In this document: piece after piece, positions 22,726 to 28,457 of the stretch
Layout: each line of letters starts with the position of its first letter
Numbering within the stretch: position 1 is the stretch's first letter
Source: Pseudomonadota bacterium
GTDB lineage: Bacteria; Myxococcota_A; Polyangia; Fen-1088
DNA: 28,457 nt
Assembly: GCA_023438785.1 (NCBI GenBank)
Contig: JAEXQJ010000380.1
Coordinates: 1 to 28,457 of the forward strand
Direction: 5' to 3'
Made by a program: the position numbers and the translations under genes
Notes under the pieces: generated by a model
The model's database searches: none
What the model was told of the DNA's origin: nothing
The model's input: the letters and a program-made list of their open reading frames with translations, nothing else

Positions 22726-23601
22726 ATGAACCAAGCCGGGTCACTTTGGCTCCGCAGAGAGCTGACTTTTGATTACCGGCGTCTTACGCTGACCAGCGTG
22801 GAGACAAGCGCAACGCCCGCACGGGTCATCTTCTCGGGCGACATCATCGGTGGCGGAGTTGGATCCATCGCGTTCACGGCCAGGGCTAGCTGGCAGCGCG
22901 AGAGGGACAAGTGCCCGTGGATTCTCGATTTGATCGTCGAGATCCGCGATGGCAGAGTCGCTATTGCTTTGCCGGTTGAGCCGGGTGCGCCCGAGTTGCA
23001 GTTTTCCCAATTGCTCGAGTTGAAGAATTGCGTCCGCCGAATTGCCCAGAGTGAATTGGACCTCCAGGGTGCGGTTCTCGGAGCCGCGTTTTTGGTCGTG
23101 CTCACTTCGGTGCAGACCCCCGGAAACCAGCCCATGTCGTTCTTCACGGACATCGGCGCTCCCCCACTTCGAGAAGACATGGAGAGAAGTCTGTCTTCAG
23201 TGCTGCGAGGGGAAGGGCCGTCAGCGCCAGATCCGCGGGCCGACTACGTGAGACACGCTGTCGCGGATCTCCGACGTGCGATCCTGGAGCCCGATGACAC
23301 CGCCGCGTTTTGCTTCCGGGCGATCGAGGCAATCCGGCAAACGTTCTTGGACCCGAGGGCGGGGAGGAATACGGACCAGTTGTCTTGGGCGGCCATGAGC
23401 GGGGCTCTCCGATGCGAACGAACCTGGACGGACGCTCTCCGCGACCTGGGAACAAGACAGCGCCACGGGGATCGCCGAGATTTTTGCTCCGGAAACGAGC
23501 GGGTGCAGTTCTATGAACGGGCCAGGGAACTAGTGGCGCGCTATGCGGTGCTACTCACCGATGGCGTTCTCGAGGAGTCTCGTTTTCCGGTCTTGAGCTA
23601 G
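22726..23601 (+). CDS. Hypothetical protein
   Basis: 291 residues from ATG 22726, behind GAAGAGG nine bases upstream; ATG 22708 in frame is possible. Not recognised. The first half looks like beta strands (SLWLRRELTFDYRRLTLTSV, RVIFSGDIIGGGVGSIAF, WILDLIVEIRDGRVAIAL). The second half is helical (YVRHAVADLRRAIL, TAAFCFRAIEAIRQTFL) and ends in TRQRHGDR (Arg246-His247) and ERARELVARYAVLL, faintly like helical HEPN-type domains but without a clean R-x4-6-H motif. Base composition is less GC-rich than the flanks, suggesting acquisition. Its stop shares the palindrome CTAG with the stop of the convergent SEC-C gene. Confidence 0.7.
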   Translation: MNQAGSLWLRRELTFDYRRLTLTSVETSATPARVIFSGDIIGGGVGSIAFTARASWQRERDKCPWILDLIVEIRDGRVAIALPVEPGAPELQFSQLLELKNCVRRIAQSELDLQGAVLGAAFLVVLTSVQTPGNQPMSFFTDIGAPPLREDMERSLSSVLRGEGPSAPDPRADYVRHAVADLRRAILEPDDTAAFCFRAIEAIRQTFLDPRAGRNTDQLSWAAMSGALRCERTWTDALRDLGTRQRHGDRRDFCSGNERVQFYERARELVARYAVLLTDGVLEESRFPVLS

Positions 23602-25130
23602 CGTGACAGTTTCATGGCGAGGTGCGGATAGCGCACTCTCTCCAGTCCATTGCAGCAGAATTTCCATTTGTCGCCGCTACCGCAGGGACACAAGCCGTAT
23701 GGTGAGTTTGGCCCGCCGGCCCTCTCTCGGTCAGGTGTCTGCGCCGCGGCGCCGGCGCAATCTGCCATGAGCGCACCTTCAGTCACGTGCACCCCCCGTC
23801 CCGCATTCTCGGGAATCCCCCAATACTCGTTGTCTTCAACTCTGGCAGGCGCAGCCGGCCGGCGAGACCACCGCGGCATTTCTTCCGAGAGCTTCCGGTG
23901 ATGATTAAATAGCCTCTTCCAAATCACCTTCGCCCCGCCTTGGCTCTTCCTGATCATGCTTGCGGCGAAACCCGTTGCTGCCGTCGCGGCTGCGTTGGCA
24001 GCGCGCACACTCAAGTCAGAGTGCGGCGACACCACTGAACTGAGGAGAAAACCGCCTGCTAGCCGGATGATCGCCTGGGTAAGTTCCACGCCGATCTTCG
24101 CCAACACGCCCCCGCCCACCTCCCGACGAATCTTCGAGATGGTCGGTGCCAACATCGCATCCTCCATCTCGGCGATATAGCGAGCGAGCCCCTCCTGATC
24201 ACAGTCATCTGGAATGTCTTTGTAGGTTTGACATAGCGCCGCGCGGAAGTCCCCGAAGCTGCTGTCATCGCGAATCTGCGCGACAATTTCAGGCGTCAAT
24301 CCCTTCAGAAGGGGCAGATCGGACTGGAAGATGGCCTGGAGAACGCGAGTTCCCGGCAGATGCGACCTTGTCTCGCCCAGTCCCTGCTCGCAGAGTGCGC
24401 TCTCGTAGGAAAAGGGTGCGGTGTAGGTGAAGCCATATCGGGTCGCCAGCATGTGCTCTGCCAGAAAATGCCTGGCAGACATCTCAATCGCCCTGCGTAT
24501 CTGCGCGTCCCGGTCCCCCCCCTTGAAGACAAGGAGACCGCGCAGGTTGTCCGCCAAGGTAAGATCTGCGGGGCGGAACTCACGAGTGAACGATCTGGGG
24601 TTGCGGCCGACCTTTTCGGCAATGCTCTTCGCCTCTGACGTTATCCGGCTGTCGTTTTCGAGGACGAACCGCTTGGATGGACACAGGACAACTACCCCGT
24701 TCTCGACCAGCGGGCGCAGGCGCTGCAGCGCAGGGACGACCGTCGCCAGGAAGTGCCTCGTCGTGCGCACACTCAGGCTTCCGTCAAATTCCAAGAACCC
24801 GGCTCGGGCTGCCGCTGGCATGCGAACCGCGTACTGCTCCAAGGAAAACCAATCGGAGATCGGGTCTTTCGCCAGGAGTTGGCCAGCGTAGAGCAGGCTG
24901 GACAGCGCCAATTCCCCATCGAGGGCGTCCCAGAGATTTGCGGAAGGTCCCCCTCCCAAGTAGATCGGGTGGACGTCAGGCTTGGGGCTTGGCGGAGCGT
25001 ACTGCTCCGCAAATGTTCTGACGTCCTCGCCCAGTCTGTAGATGGCTTGGCCTGAAAGGCGCGAGATCTCCCGCTCGCAAACCGGTCGCCGCGAAAGGAA
25101 GTCGTCGAGCACGTCGAAGATAGTCGTCAT
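23598..25130 (-). CDS. SEC-C motif protein of unknown function
   Basis: 510 residues, ATG 25130; the ribosome site (GGTGATGA) is weak. The C-terminus carries an intact SEC-C zinc motif, CPCGSGDKWKFCC (481-493), the metal-binding module first known from SecA. The other 480 residues are not recognised. They contain helical stretches (HFLATVVPALQRLRPLVENG, ARHFLAEHMLATRYGF), and Ala/Ser-rich LSVRAANAAATAATGFAASM near 385-405 could pack as a helix hairpin. There is no signal peptide. Base composition is lower in GC than the chromosomal genes to the left. It is convergent with the gene at 22726 (stops overlap by 4 nt). Location next to an AAA ATPase remnant suggests an accessory or defence region; this is inference. 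Confidence 0.78.
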   Translation of the reverse strand: MTTIFDVLDDFLSRRPVCEREISRLSGQAIYRLGEDVRTFAEQYAPPSPKPDVHPIYLGGGPSANLWDALDGELALSSLLYAGQLLAKDPISDWFSLEQYAVRMPAAARAGFLEFDGSLSVRTTRHFLATVVPALQRLRPLVENGVVVLCPSKRFVLENDSRITSEAKSIAEKVGRNPRSFTREFRPADLTLADNLRGLLVFKGGDRDAQIRRAIEMSARHFLAEHMLATRYGFTYTAPFSYESALCEQGLGETRSHLPGTRVLQAIFQSDLPLLKGLTPEIVAQIRDDSSFGDFRAALCQTYKDIPDDCDQEGLARYIAEMEDAMLAPTISKIRREVGGGVLAKIGVELTQAIIRLAGGFLLSSVVSPHSDLSVRAANAAATAATGFAASMIRKSQGGAKVIWKRLFNHHRKLSEEMPRWSRRPAAPARVEDNEYWGIPENAGRGVHVTEGALMADCAGAAAQTPDRERAGGPNSPYGLCPCGSGDKWKFCCNGLERVRYPHLAMKLSR

Positions 25131-25646
25131 TCATCACCGTCCGGCCAAAAGCCGTGCAGTTGCAAGTTGAGTATGTCATGAGCCTCGGCTCGTCGAGCCC
25201 TCTCCCGCTTTGCTGATCGCAGTGGTGGGGTGGGATCCTACGCGGCTGGTGTTGGCAGGCCACGCGGCGTGGCTCCTCCTTCGGCGGGGTCTGGGCCGCT
25301 GCACTTGGAGTCGTGGTCAAGCTGCGGCCGCCGCGGTCGCGGCCTGGCACTTGAGGAGGGCGCTGGCCAGGTGCGGGTCAGGTACCGGGGAAATACCGGC
25401 GGGACCCCTGCGGCTGCGGCACTCGGGGCAGGGTGCTCCGTCGGTTCACCCCCGGGGAGCCTCGCCCAGCCCGTACGTAGTGGCTGATTGCCGGCTGACC
25501 GTCCGGTGCGAAGGTGCGGCCATGGCTCTCGGCCATTTTCTGTTCGCAGCCAAACGACCAACGCCTTCGACTATGCCCGCAGCCGACCGCGGGGGGAAAG
25601 AGGAAGCGTCAAGGCGAACGTGGGCGAGGGGCCGCGTCGAGGCGCG
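25131..25646. other. 516-bp gap without a recognisable gene
   Basis: Open frames exist on both strands but translate to Arg/Pro/Ala-rich text without domain features. The gap holds the 13-bp palindrome GGCTCG-t-CGAGCC (25187-25199), about 57 bp upstream of the SEC-C start and a possible operator, and repeat copy B (25552-25626). Nothing else is recognised. Confidence 0.5.
25552..25626. repeat. Dispersed repeat copy B
   Basis: Second copy of the element at 22423-22500, in the same orientation, with the same block order including CTTCGACT, CCCGCAGCC, CGCGGGG and AGCGTCAAGG. It ends about 20 bp before the stop of the XRE-type gene. Confidence 0.6.
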
Positions 25647-25910
25647 CTAGCCCCTGAGCAGCTCGGCGATGTCCACCCCGAACGCCTCGCCCAGCAACTC
25701 CACGGTTCGCAGGGCCACGTTCACCGACCCGTCCTCGATCTTTTGGTAGTGCCGGATGTTGAGCCGCGCGGTCTCCGCCGCCTGCTCCTGCGTCCACCCC
25801 AACCGCGCGCGCTCACGCTTGGCAGCCGCCGCGAGGCGCTGTCGGGCAGGGGGAAGACGGGCTCGACCGGGCACGAAAGGACGGTACGAGCCAGCCCGCT
25901 TGCCGTACAC
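25647..25910 (-). CDS. XRE-family helix-turn-helix regulator
   Basis: 87 residues from GTG 25910; a GTG at codon 13 would trim a basic leader that may not be translated. The HTH_3 domain spans about 25-85: RLAAAAKRERARLGWTQEQA, then AETARLNIRHYQKIEDG with the recognition helix, then LGEAFGVDIAELL. It binds DNA as a small cytoplasmic repressor by family analogy. It is divergent from the small gene at 25937, with a palindrome between their starts, suggesting autoregulation and control of that neighbour, as in toxin-antitoxin or phage-type switches. Confidence 0.78.
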   Translation of the reverse strand: MYGKRAGSYRPFVPGRARLPPARQRLAAAAKRERARLGWTQEQAAETARLNIRHYQKIEDGSVNVALRTVELLGEAFGVDIAELLRG

Positions 25911-25923
25911 GCCACATATGGCG
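25910..25923. promoter_or_regulatory. Candidate operator palindrome
   Basis: CGCCA-cata-TGGCG, a 5-bp inverted repeat centred between the divergent starts at 25910 and 25937. Its position suits binding by the XRE-type regulator. Inference from position and symmetry only. Confidence 0.35.
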
Positions 25924-25936
25924 GAACCTGTCGCTC

Positions 25937-26074
25937 ATGAGGGGCGTCGCGATTTCGTTCACGGACGAGGAAATCGAGCAACTGGCCGAGTTGGCCCAGG
26001 CCGAAGGCGGCACCATCGAGGAATACGTGCGCCTGTGCGTCTTCGGCCCGCCGAGAGAGATGTGGACCCGGTAG
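25937..26074 (+). pseudogene. Small ribbon-helix-helix-like gene, apparently frameshifted
   Basis: 45 codons from ATG 25937: MRGVAISFTDEEIEQLAELA, then QAEGGTIEEYVRLCVFGPPR and a stop. The strand followed by two helices resembles CopG/Arc-type DNA-binding or antitoxin proteins (FTDEE-x-L, then G-x-EEYVR). The frame closes just after a (GA)4 tract at about 26054-26061. Immediately downstream another frame reads DVDPVAFMAEIEGRRIRELG, then EEDGLARSPV, which looks like a natural continuation. Removing one GA would join them and extend the protein towards 26295. Either the gene is broken, or the tract switches it on and off. No good ribosome site is seen. The rest of 26075-26407 holds no other recognisable gene. 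Confidence 0.45.
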
Positions 26075-26407
26075 CCTTCATGGCGGAGATCGAGGGCCGC
26101 CGGATCCGCGAACTGGGGGAGGAGGACGGGCTAGCGAGATCCCCGGTCAAGCCGCAGAACCCGGGAGCAGTTGCCCCATCGCAGGTCCCAGAGTCACGAT
26201 GCCGTGTCACCGACGCTAGCGCTGGCCCAGCAGGTTCCAGGGAGGCGCGGGTCGTCCCCTCTCTCGTGATCTCGCCTACAGGCCAGTGGCGCTGAGCTCA
26301 GTTATGCTGTCGAGGAGACGGGCCGGGAGGGAGGCCGAAGGCAGGCGCCTCCGACAGCCCGTCATCCGCGAAACCGTGTCGAGCCGTGAGTTAAGAAAGA
26401 GGGCAGC

Positions 26408-28171
26408 ATGAGGAGAATTGGATTCTTTGCCGCGACCGTCGGGCTGTGCTTGGGCGTTCTCGTGGTGGCGGCACGGCCGGCGTCCGCGTGTCTGAAGAGT
26501 CGGCCGGGTGTGACCGGTCGATATGTCTATCCTCCGGCCGGCTCGATTGTTCCGACGAATGCGCAGTTCGTGGTGCAGTACCTTGGTGACCCCATCCGAG
26601 ACCCGGCGATCACCGCGTTGGGAGAGGATCTCGGTCTCAGGCAGTTGGGCGGAGATCGTGCTGAGACGGAGTACACGGTGCTTGCGAGCGAGCGGTCGGT
26701 GCGGGTCGTGTTGAGGCCGAAGAGGCCGTTGGCCCCGAGGACAACCTATGAAGTGACAGACCGCCGCACCGTGCCCTGCTACGTCGACAGGTCAGATTGT
26801 GGGCAGGCCACGGAAAGCGTCGTTGCCAGCTTCACGACAGGTGACGGTCCCGATGAGGCGGCCCCTGTGTTTGCGGGCGTCTCCGGGGTCAGCGTTCGCC
26901 GCGCGGTCGCTTGCAGCGACAGATCGTGCTGTTATGGGCCCTACGCGGCCCACGAGGTCGAGCGGCGGTGGGGTGCCAGAGTTCTAATTGAGCCGCCACA
27001 CCAACGAGCGCTGACGTCCGCCCATCAGGACCCGCTCCGGAAGAGCATTCCGTCGCTTGGCTGCGCCGGGGAGTGGTGCCAGAGTCTTGGCATCGCAAAT
27101 CCAGCGAGCGGCGCCGCTCGGCCAGCAGCCCGGTTCGCAGGGCCATCCGGTCGTTCATCTGCGTCGCGGACGAGCCCTCAGCCCCGGAACCGGGCAACAC
27201 ATCTCCGTCCCTGCCGAGAACGGTGCATGGCCAGACTGTTGCGCTTCATTCCTGTCGGCTGTCTCGTTGAGGTCACCACCCGCACCATCCAGGGCAGGCT
27301 CTTGCTCAAGCCCTCGCCCGAGCTGAATGACATCGTCCTTGGCGTCATCGGCAAGTCCCAGGACCTGTACCGTATGGTCGTCCATGGCTTCGCCGTCGCC
27401 TCGAACCACTGCCATCTGCTGGTCTCTCCCACGAGCGCCCAGCAGCTCGCCAGGTTCATGCAATTCCTCAACGCCAACATCGCCAAGGAGGCCGCTCGCC
27501 TGCACGACTGGCCAGACCGCGTCTGGTCGCGCCGGTACCGCTCGATCGTGGTGGTCGACGAGCAGGCTGCACACGCGCGCATGCGCTACTTGCTGTCCCA
27601 CGGCGCGAAGGAAGGACTGGTTGCGGCCGCCGCGGCCTGGCCTGGCGCGAACTGCATAGCAGCCCTCACGCGCGGCGAATTGCTGCGCGGGACGTGGTTC
27701 GACCGCAGCGCCGAGTACGTCGCCAGGGTAAGCGGCAAACACATCCTGCCAGGACAGTTCGCGAAGACCTTCGACGTGAAGCTCACGCCCTTGCCTTGCC
27801 TACGCCACCTGGATCGTGACCAACAACAGGCCCACTACCGCCGCCTGGTCCAGGAAATCGACGTCACTGCTGCTGCCGCCAACAAGGCCAATGGCAGGCG
27901 ACCGTTGGGCGTCGCGAGGATCCTCGCCCAGGATCCGCACGACCGACCCGCCGCCCCTGACCGCAGCCCTGCGCCGCTGGTGCACGCCCACGACAAGCAG
28001 AAGGGCGACGAGTTCCGAGCCGCATACCGGGCCTTTGTCCGCGACTTCCGCGCCGGCGTTGCCAGCCTCCTCGGCCAGGCAAAGGACATCGCGAGCCTCT
28101 TCCCAGACTGGGCCTTCCCACCAGCTCCTCTGCTCAAACCGCCACCCGTCGTCGCTTCCGCCGCAGCCTGA
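26408..28171 (+). CDS. Chimeric frame: secreted Ig-like protein interrupted in frame by a RAYT element
   Basis: 587 codons from ATG 26408 (AGAGGG four bases upstream). Residues 1-28 form a signal peptide (MRRIGFFAATVGLCLGVLVV, cleavage after ASA). Residues 35-150 resemble a bacterial Ig-like/SbsA-type domain (YVYPPAGSIVPTNAQFVV, RPLAPRTTYEV, VVASFTTGDGPDEAAPVFAG). CSDRSCCYGPYAAHEV follows, where such myxobacterial surface proteins normally continue with a second domain. From about residue 187 the text becomes low-complexity (EPPHQRALTSAHQ...), and at residue 274 a complete transposase begins. The original gene has therefore lost its C-terminal part to an insertion, yet no stop intervenes. Whether the fusion is translated is unknown; secretion of the transposase part would make it useless, so the host gene is probably dead. 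Confidence 0.6.
   Translation: MRRIGFFAATVGLCLGVLVVAARPASACLKSRPGVTGRYVYPPAGSIVPTNAQFVVQYLGDPIRDPAITALGEDLGLRQLGGDRAETEYTVLASERSVRVVLRPKRPLAPRTTYEVTDRRTVPCYVDRSDCGQATESVVASFTTGDGPDEAAPVFAGVSGVSVRRAVACSDRSCCYGPYAAHEVERRWGARVLIEPPHQRALTSAHQDPLRKSIPSLGCAGEWCQSLGIANPASGAARPAARFAGPSGRSSASRTSPQPRNRATHLRPCRERCMARLLRFIPVGCLVEVTTRTIQGRLLLKPSPELNDIVLGVIGKSQDLYRMVVHGFAVASNHCHLLVSPTSAQQLARFMQFLNANIAKEAARLHDWPDRVWSRRYRSIVVVDEQAAHARMRYLLSHGAKEGLVAAAAAWPGANCIAALTRGELLRGTWFDRSAEYVARVSGKHILPGQFAKTFDVKLTPLPCLRHLDRDQQQAHYRRLVQEIDVTAAAANKANGRRPLGVARILAQDPHDRPAAPDRSPAPLVHAHDKQKGDEFRAAYRAFVRDFRAGVASLLGQAKDIASLFPDWAFPPAPLLKPPPVVASAAA
27066..27089 (+). repeat. Left REP-like repeat of the RAYT element
   Basis: CCGGGG...GGTGCCAGAGTCTT at 27066-27088 matches the reverse complement of the right-end 23-bp units at all but a few positions. 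A partial copy (GGGGTGCCAGAG) lies about 100 bp further left. Confidence 0.6.
27227..28171 (+). CDS. REP-associated tyrosine transposase (Y1_Tnp, IS200-like)
   Basis: 314 residues from ATG 27227, the probable native start, in frame with the upstream Ig-like coding part. MARLLRFIPVGCLVEVTTRT opens the Y1 transposase fold. The HUH metal motif is SNHCHLLVSP (His61-Cys62-His63). The helix with the nucleophile is ARMRYLLSHGAKEGLV, with Tyr121 the likely catalytic residue, preceded by WSRRYRSIVV. The C-terminal 150 residues (FAKTFDVKLTPLPCL, YRRLVQEID) are the extension seen in larger RAYTs. RAYTs cut and join single-stranded DNA at REP hairpins. Motifs are intact, so activity is plausible. Confidence 0.85.
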   Translation: MARLLRFIPVGCLVEVTTRTIQGRLLLKPSPELNDIVLGVIGKSQDLYRMVVHGFAVASNHCHLLVSPTSAQQLARFMQFLNANIAKEAARLHDWPDRVWSRRYRSIVVVDEQAAHARMRYLLSHGAKEGLVAAAAAWPGANCIAALTRGELLRGTWFDRSAEYVARVSGKHILPGQFAKTFDVKLTPLPCLRHLDRDQQQAHYRRLVQEIDVTAAAANKANGRRPLGVARILAQDPHDRPAAPDRSPAPLVHAHDKQKGDEFRAAYRAFVRDFRAGVASLLGQAKDIASLFPDWAFPPAPLLKPPPVVASAAA

Positions 28172-28282
28172 GACCCACTGGGCCCCGACCGCAACGAGTC
28201 CCAGCGCGGCGGAACGGGGAGCCCTGCCCGGGCCGAGATCTGCCTCGGGTTCCACCCGCCCATCGCCGTCATCAACAGGGCC

Positions 28283-28313
28283 AGAACTCGATCGCCTATC
28301 CGAGGCCTCACCG
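28283..28313. repeat. 31-nt direct repeat, copy 1
   Basis: Identical to 28421-28451 except at one base (T against C). Core CGATCGCCTATCCGAGGC. The copies are 138 bp apart. The rest of 28172-28457 contains no recognisable gene. Confidence 0.75.
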
Positions 28314-28371
28314 CGTCCGTCACAATCTCACCGCCAGCCACCTGCTCACGCCGCCACCGTCGCCGCCCATA

Positions 28372-28417
28372 GAAGAGTCTGGCACCGCACCCCGGAAGAC
28401 TCTGGCACCGCACCCCG
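28372..28417 (-). repeat. Tandem pair of 23-bp REP-like units at the right end
   Basis: Two adjacent units, 28372-28394 and 28395-28417, differ at one base (AGAGTCT against AGACTCT) and share TCTGGCACCGCACCCCG. They are inverted relative to the left copies. Confidence 0.75.
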
Positions 28418-28420
28418 GCT

Positions 28421-28451
28421 AGAACTCGATCGCCTATCCGAGGCCCCACCG
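28421..28451. repeat. 31-nt direct repeat, copy 2
   Basis: Second copy, immediately following the tandem REP-like units, so repeat and REP units may belong to one larger recurring cassette that continues past the window. Confidence 0.75.
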
Positions 28452-28457
28452 AAGGCA

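Larger units (their letters stand above)
26966..28417 (+). mobile_element. RAYT (REP-associated tyrosine transposase) element
   Basis: The transposase at 27227 is bracketed by related repeats in opposite orientation. On the left are GGGGTGCCAGAG (about 26970-26981) and GGTGCCAGAGTCTT (27075-27088). On the right are two tandem 23-bp inverted copies at 28372-28394 and 28395-28417. The outer edges are estimates from these repeats; no target-site duplication is apparent. Confidence 0.55.

Noticed and set aside
22726..23601. HEPN ribonuclease assignment
   Set aside because: The Arg-His at 246-247 does not fit the R-x4-6-H spacing; kept only as a faint resemblance.
25210..25650. 146-codon plus-strand frame
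   Set aside because: Runs through repeat copy B, has no ribosome site and gives Arg/Ala/Gly text without domain features.

Overview
The window reads like chromosomal DNA of a GC-rich, gliding or predatory type Gram-negative bacterium, most probably a member of the Myxococcota. This is inferred from the very high GC, a PilX-like pilus protein with a Gly/Thr-repeat tail, a lipoprotein with an acidic Asp/Ala/Gly linker, an Ig-like secreted protein with a CC-GPY motif, a CHAD protein and frequent GTG starts. No rRNA, tRNA or CRISPR array is visible.

Layout. (1) 1-5477, minus strand: a PilX-like pilus assembly protein cut by the window edge, an expansin-like lipoprotein, then a two-gene pentose-phosphate unit in which a 6-phosphogluconate dehydrogenase is followed after 3 nt by a transaldolase/glucose-6-phosphate isomerase fusion that has lost its key catalytic residues. 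(2) 5598-7761, plus strand: a DUF488 protein, a stand-alone response-regulator receiver and a MepA-type murein endopeptidase. (3) 7816-14051: a polyphosphate locus with exopolyphosphatase (ppx), SixA phosphatase (opposite strand), a CHAD protein, polyphosphate kinase 1 and polyphosphate kinase 2, followed by an MFS transporter. Together these make, break, probably bind and use polyphosphate. (4) 15707-19730: a 625-residue HD-domain protein of unknown role, and on the minus strand a methyltransferase, a short-chain dehydrogenase and a RutE-like nitroreductase. (5) 19879-26300: an accessory region, by eye less GC-rich in its middle part. It holds an AAA ATPase with a truncated second gene, a decaying array of 21-23-nt units, several unknown genes, a SEC-C protein, an XRE-type regulator, a small frameshifted gene and two copies of a dispersed hairpin repeat. 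(6) 26408-28457: a secreted Ig-like protein gene interrupted by a REP-associated tyrosine transposase (RAYT) element flanked by inverted REP-like repeats; the reading frame stays open from the signal peptide through the transposase.

The most distinctive observations are the apparent pseudoenzyme fusion paired with gnd, the 21-23-nt array at the point where a defence-like operon is broken, and the in-frame RAYT insertion. All calls come from reading the sequence; no database search was run.
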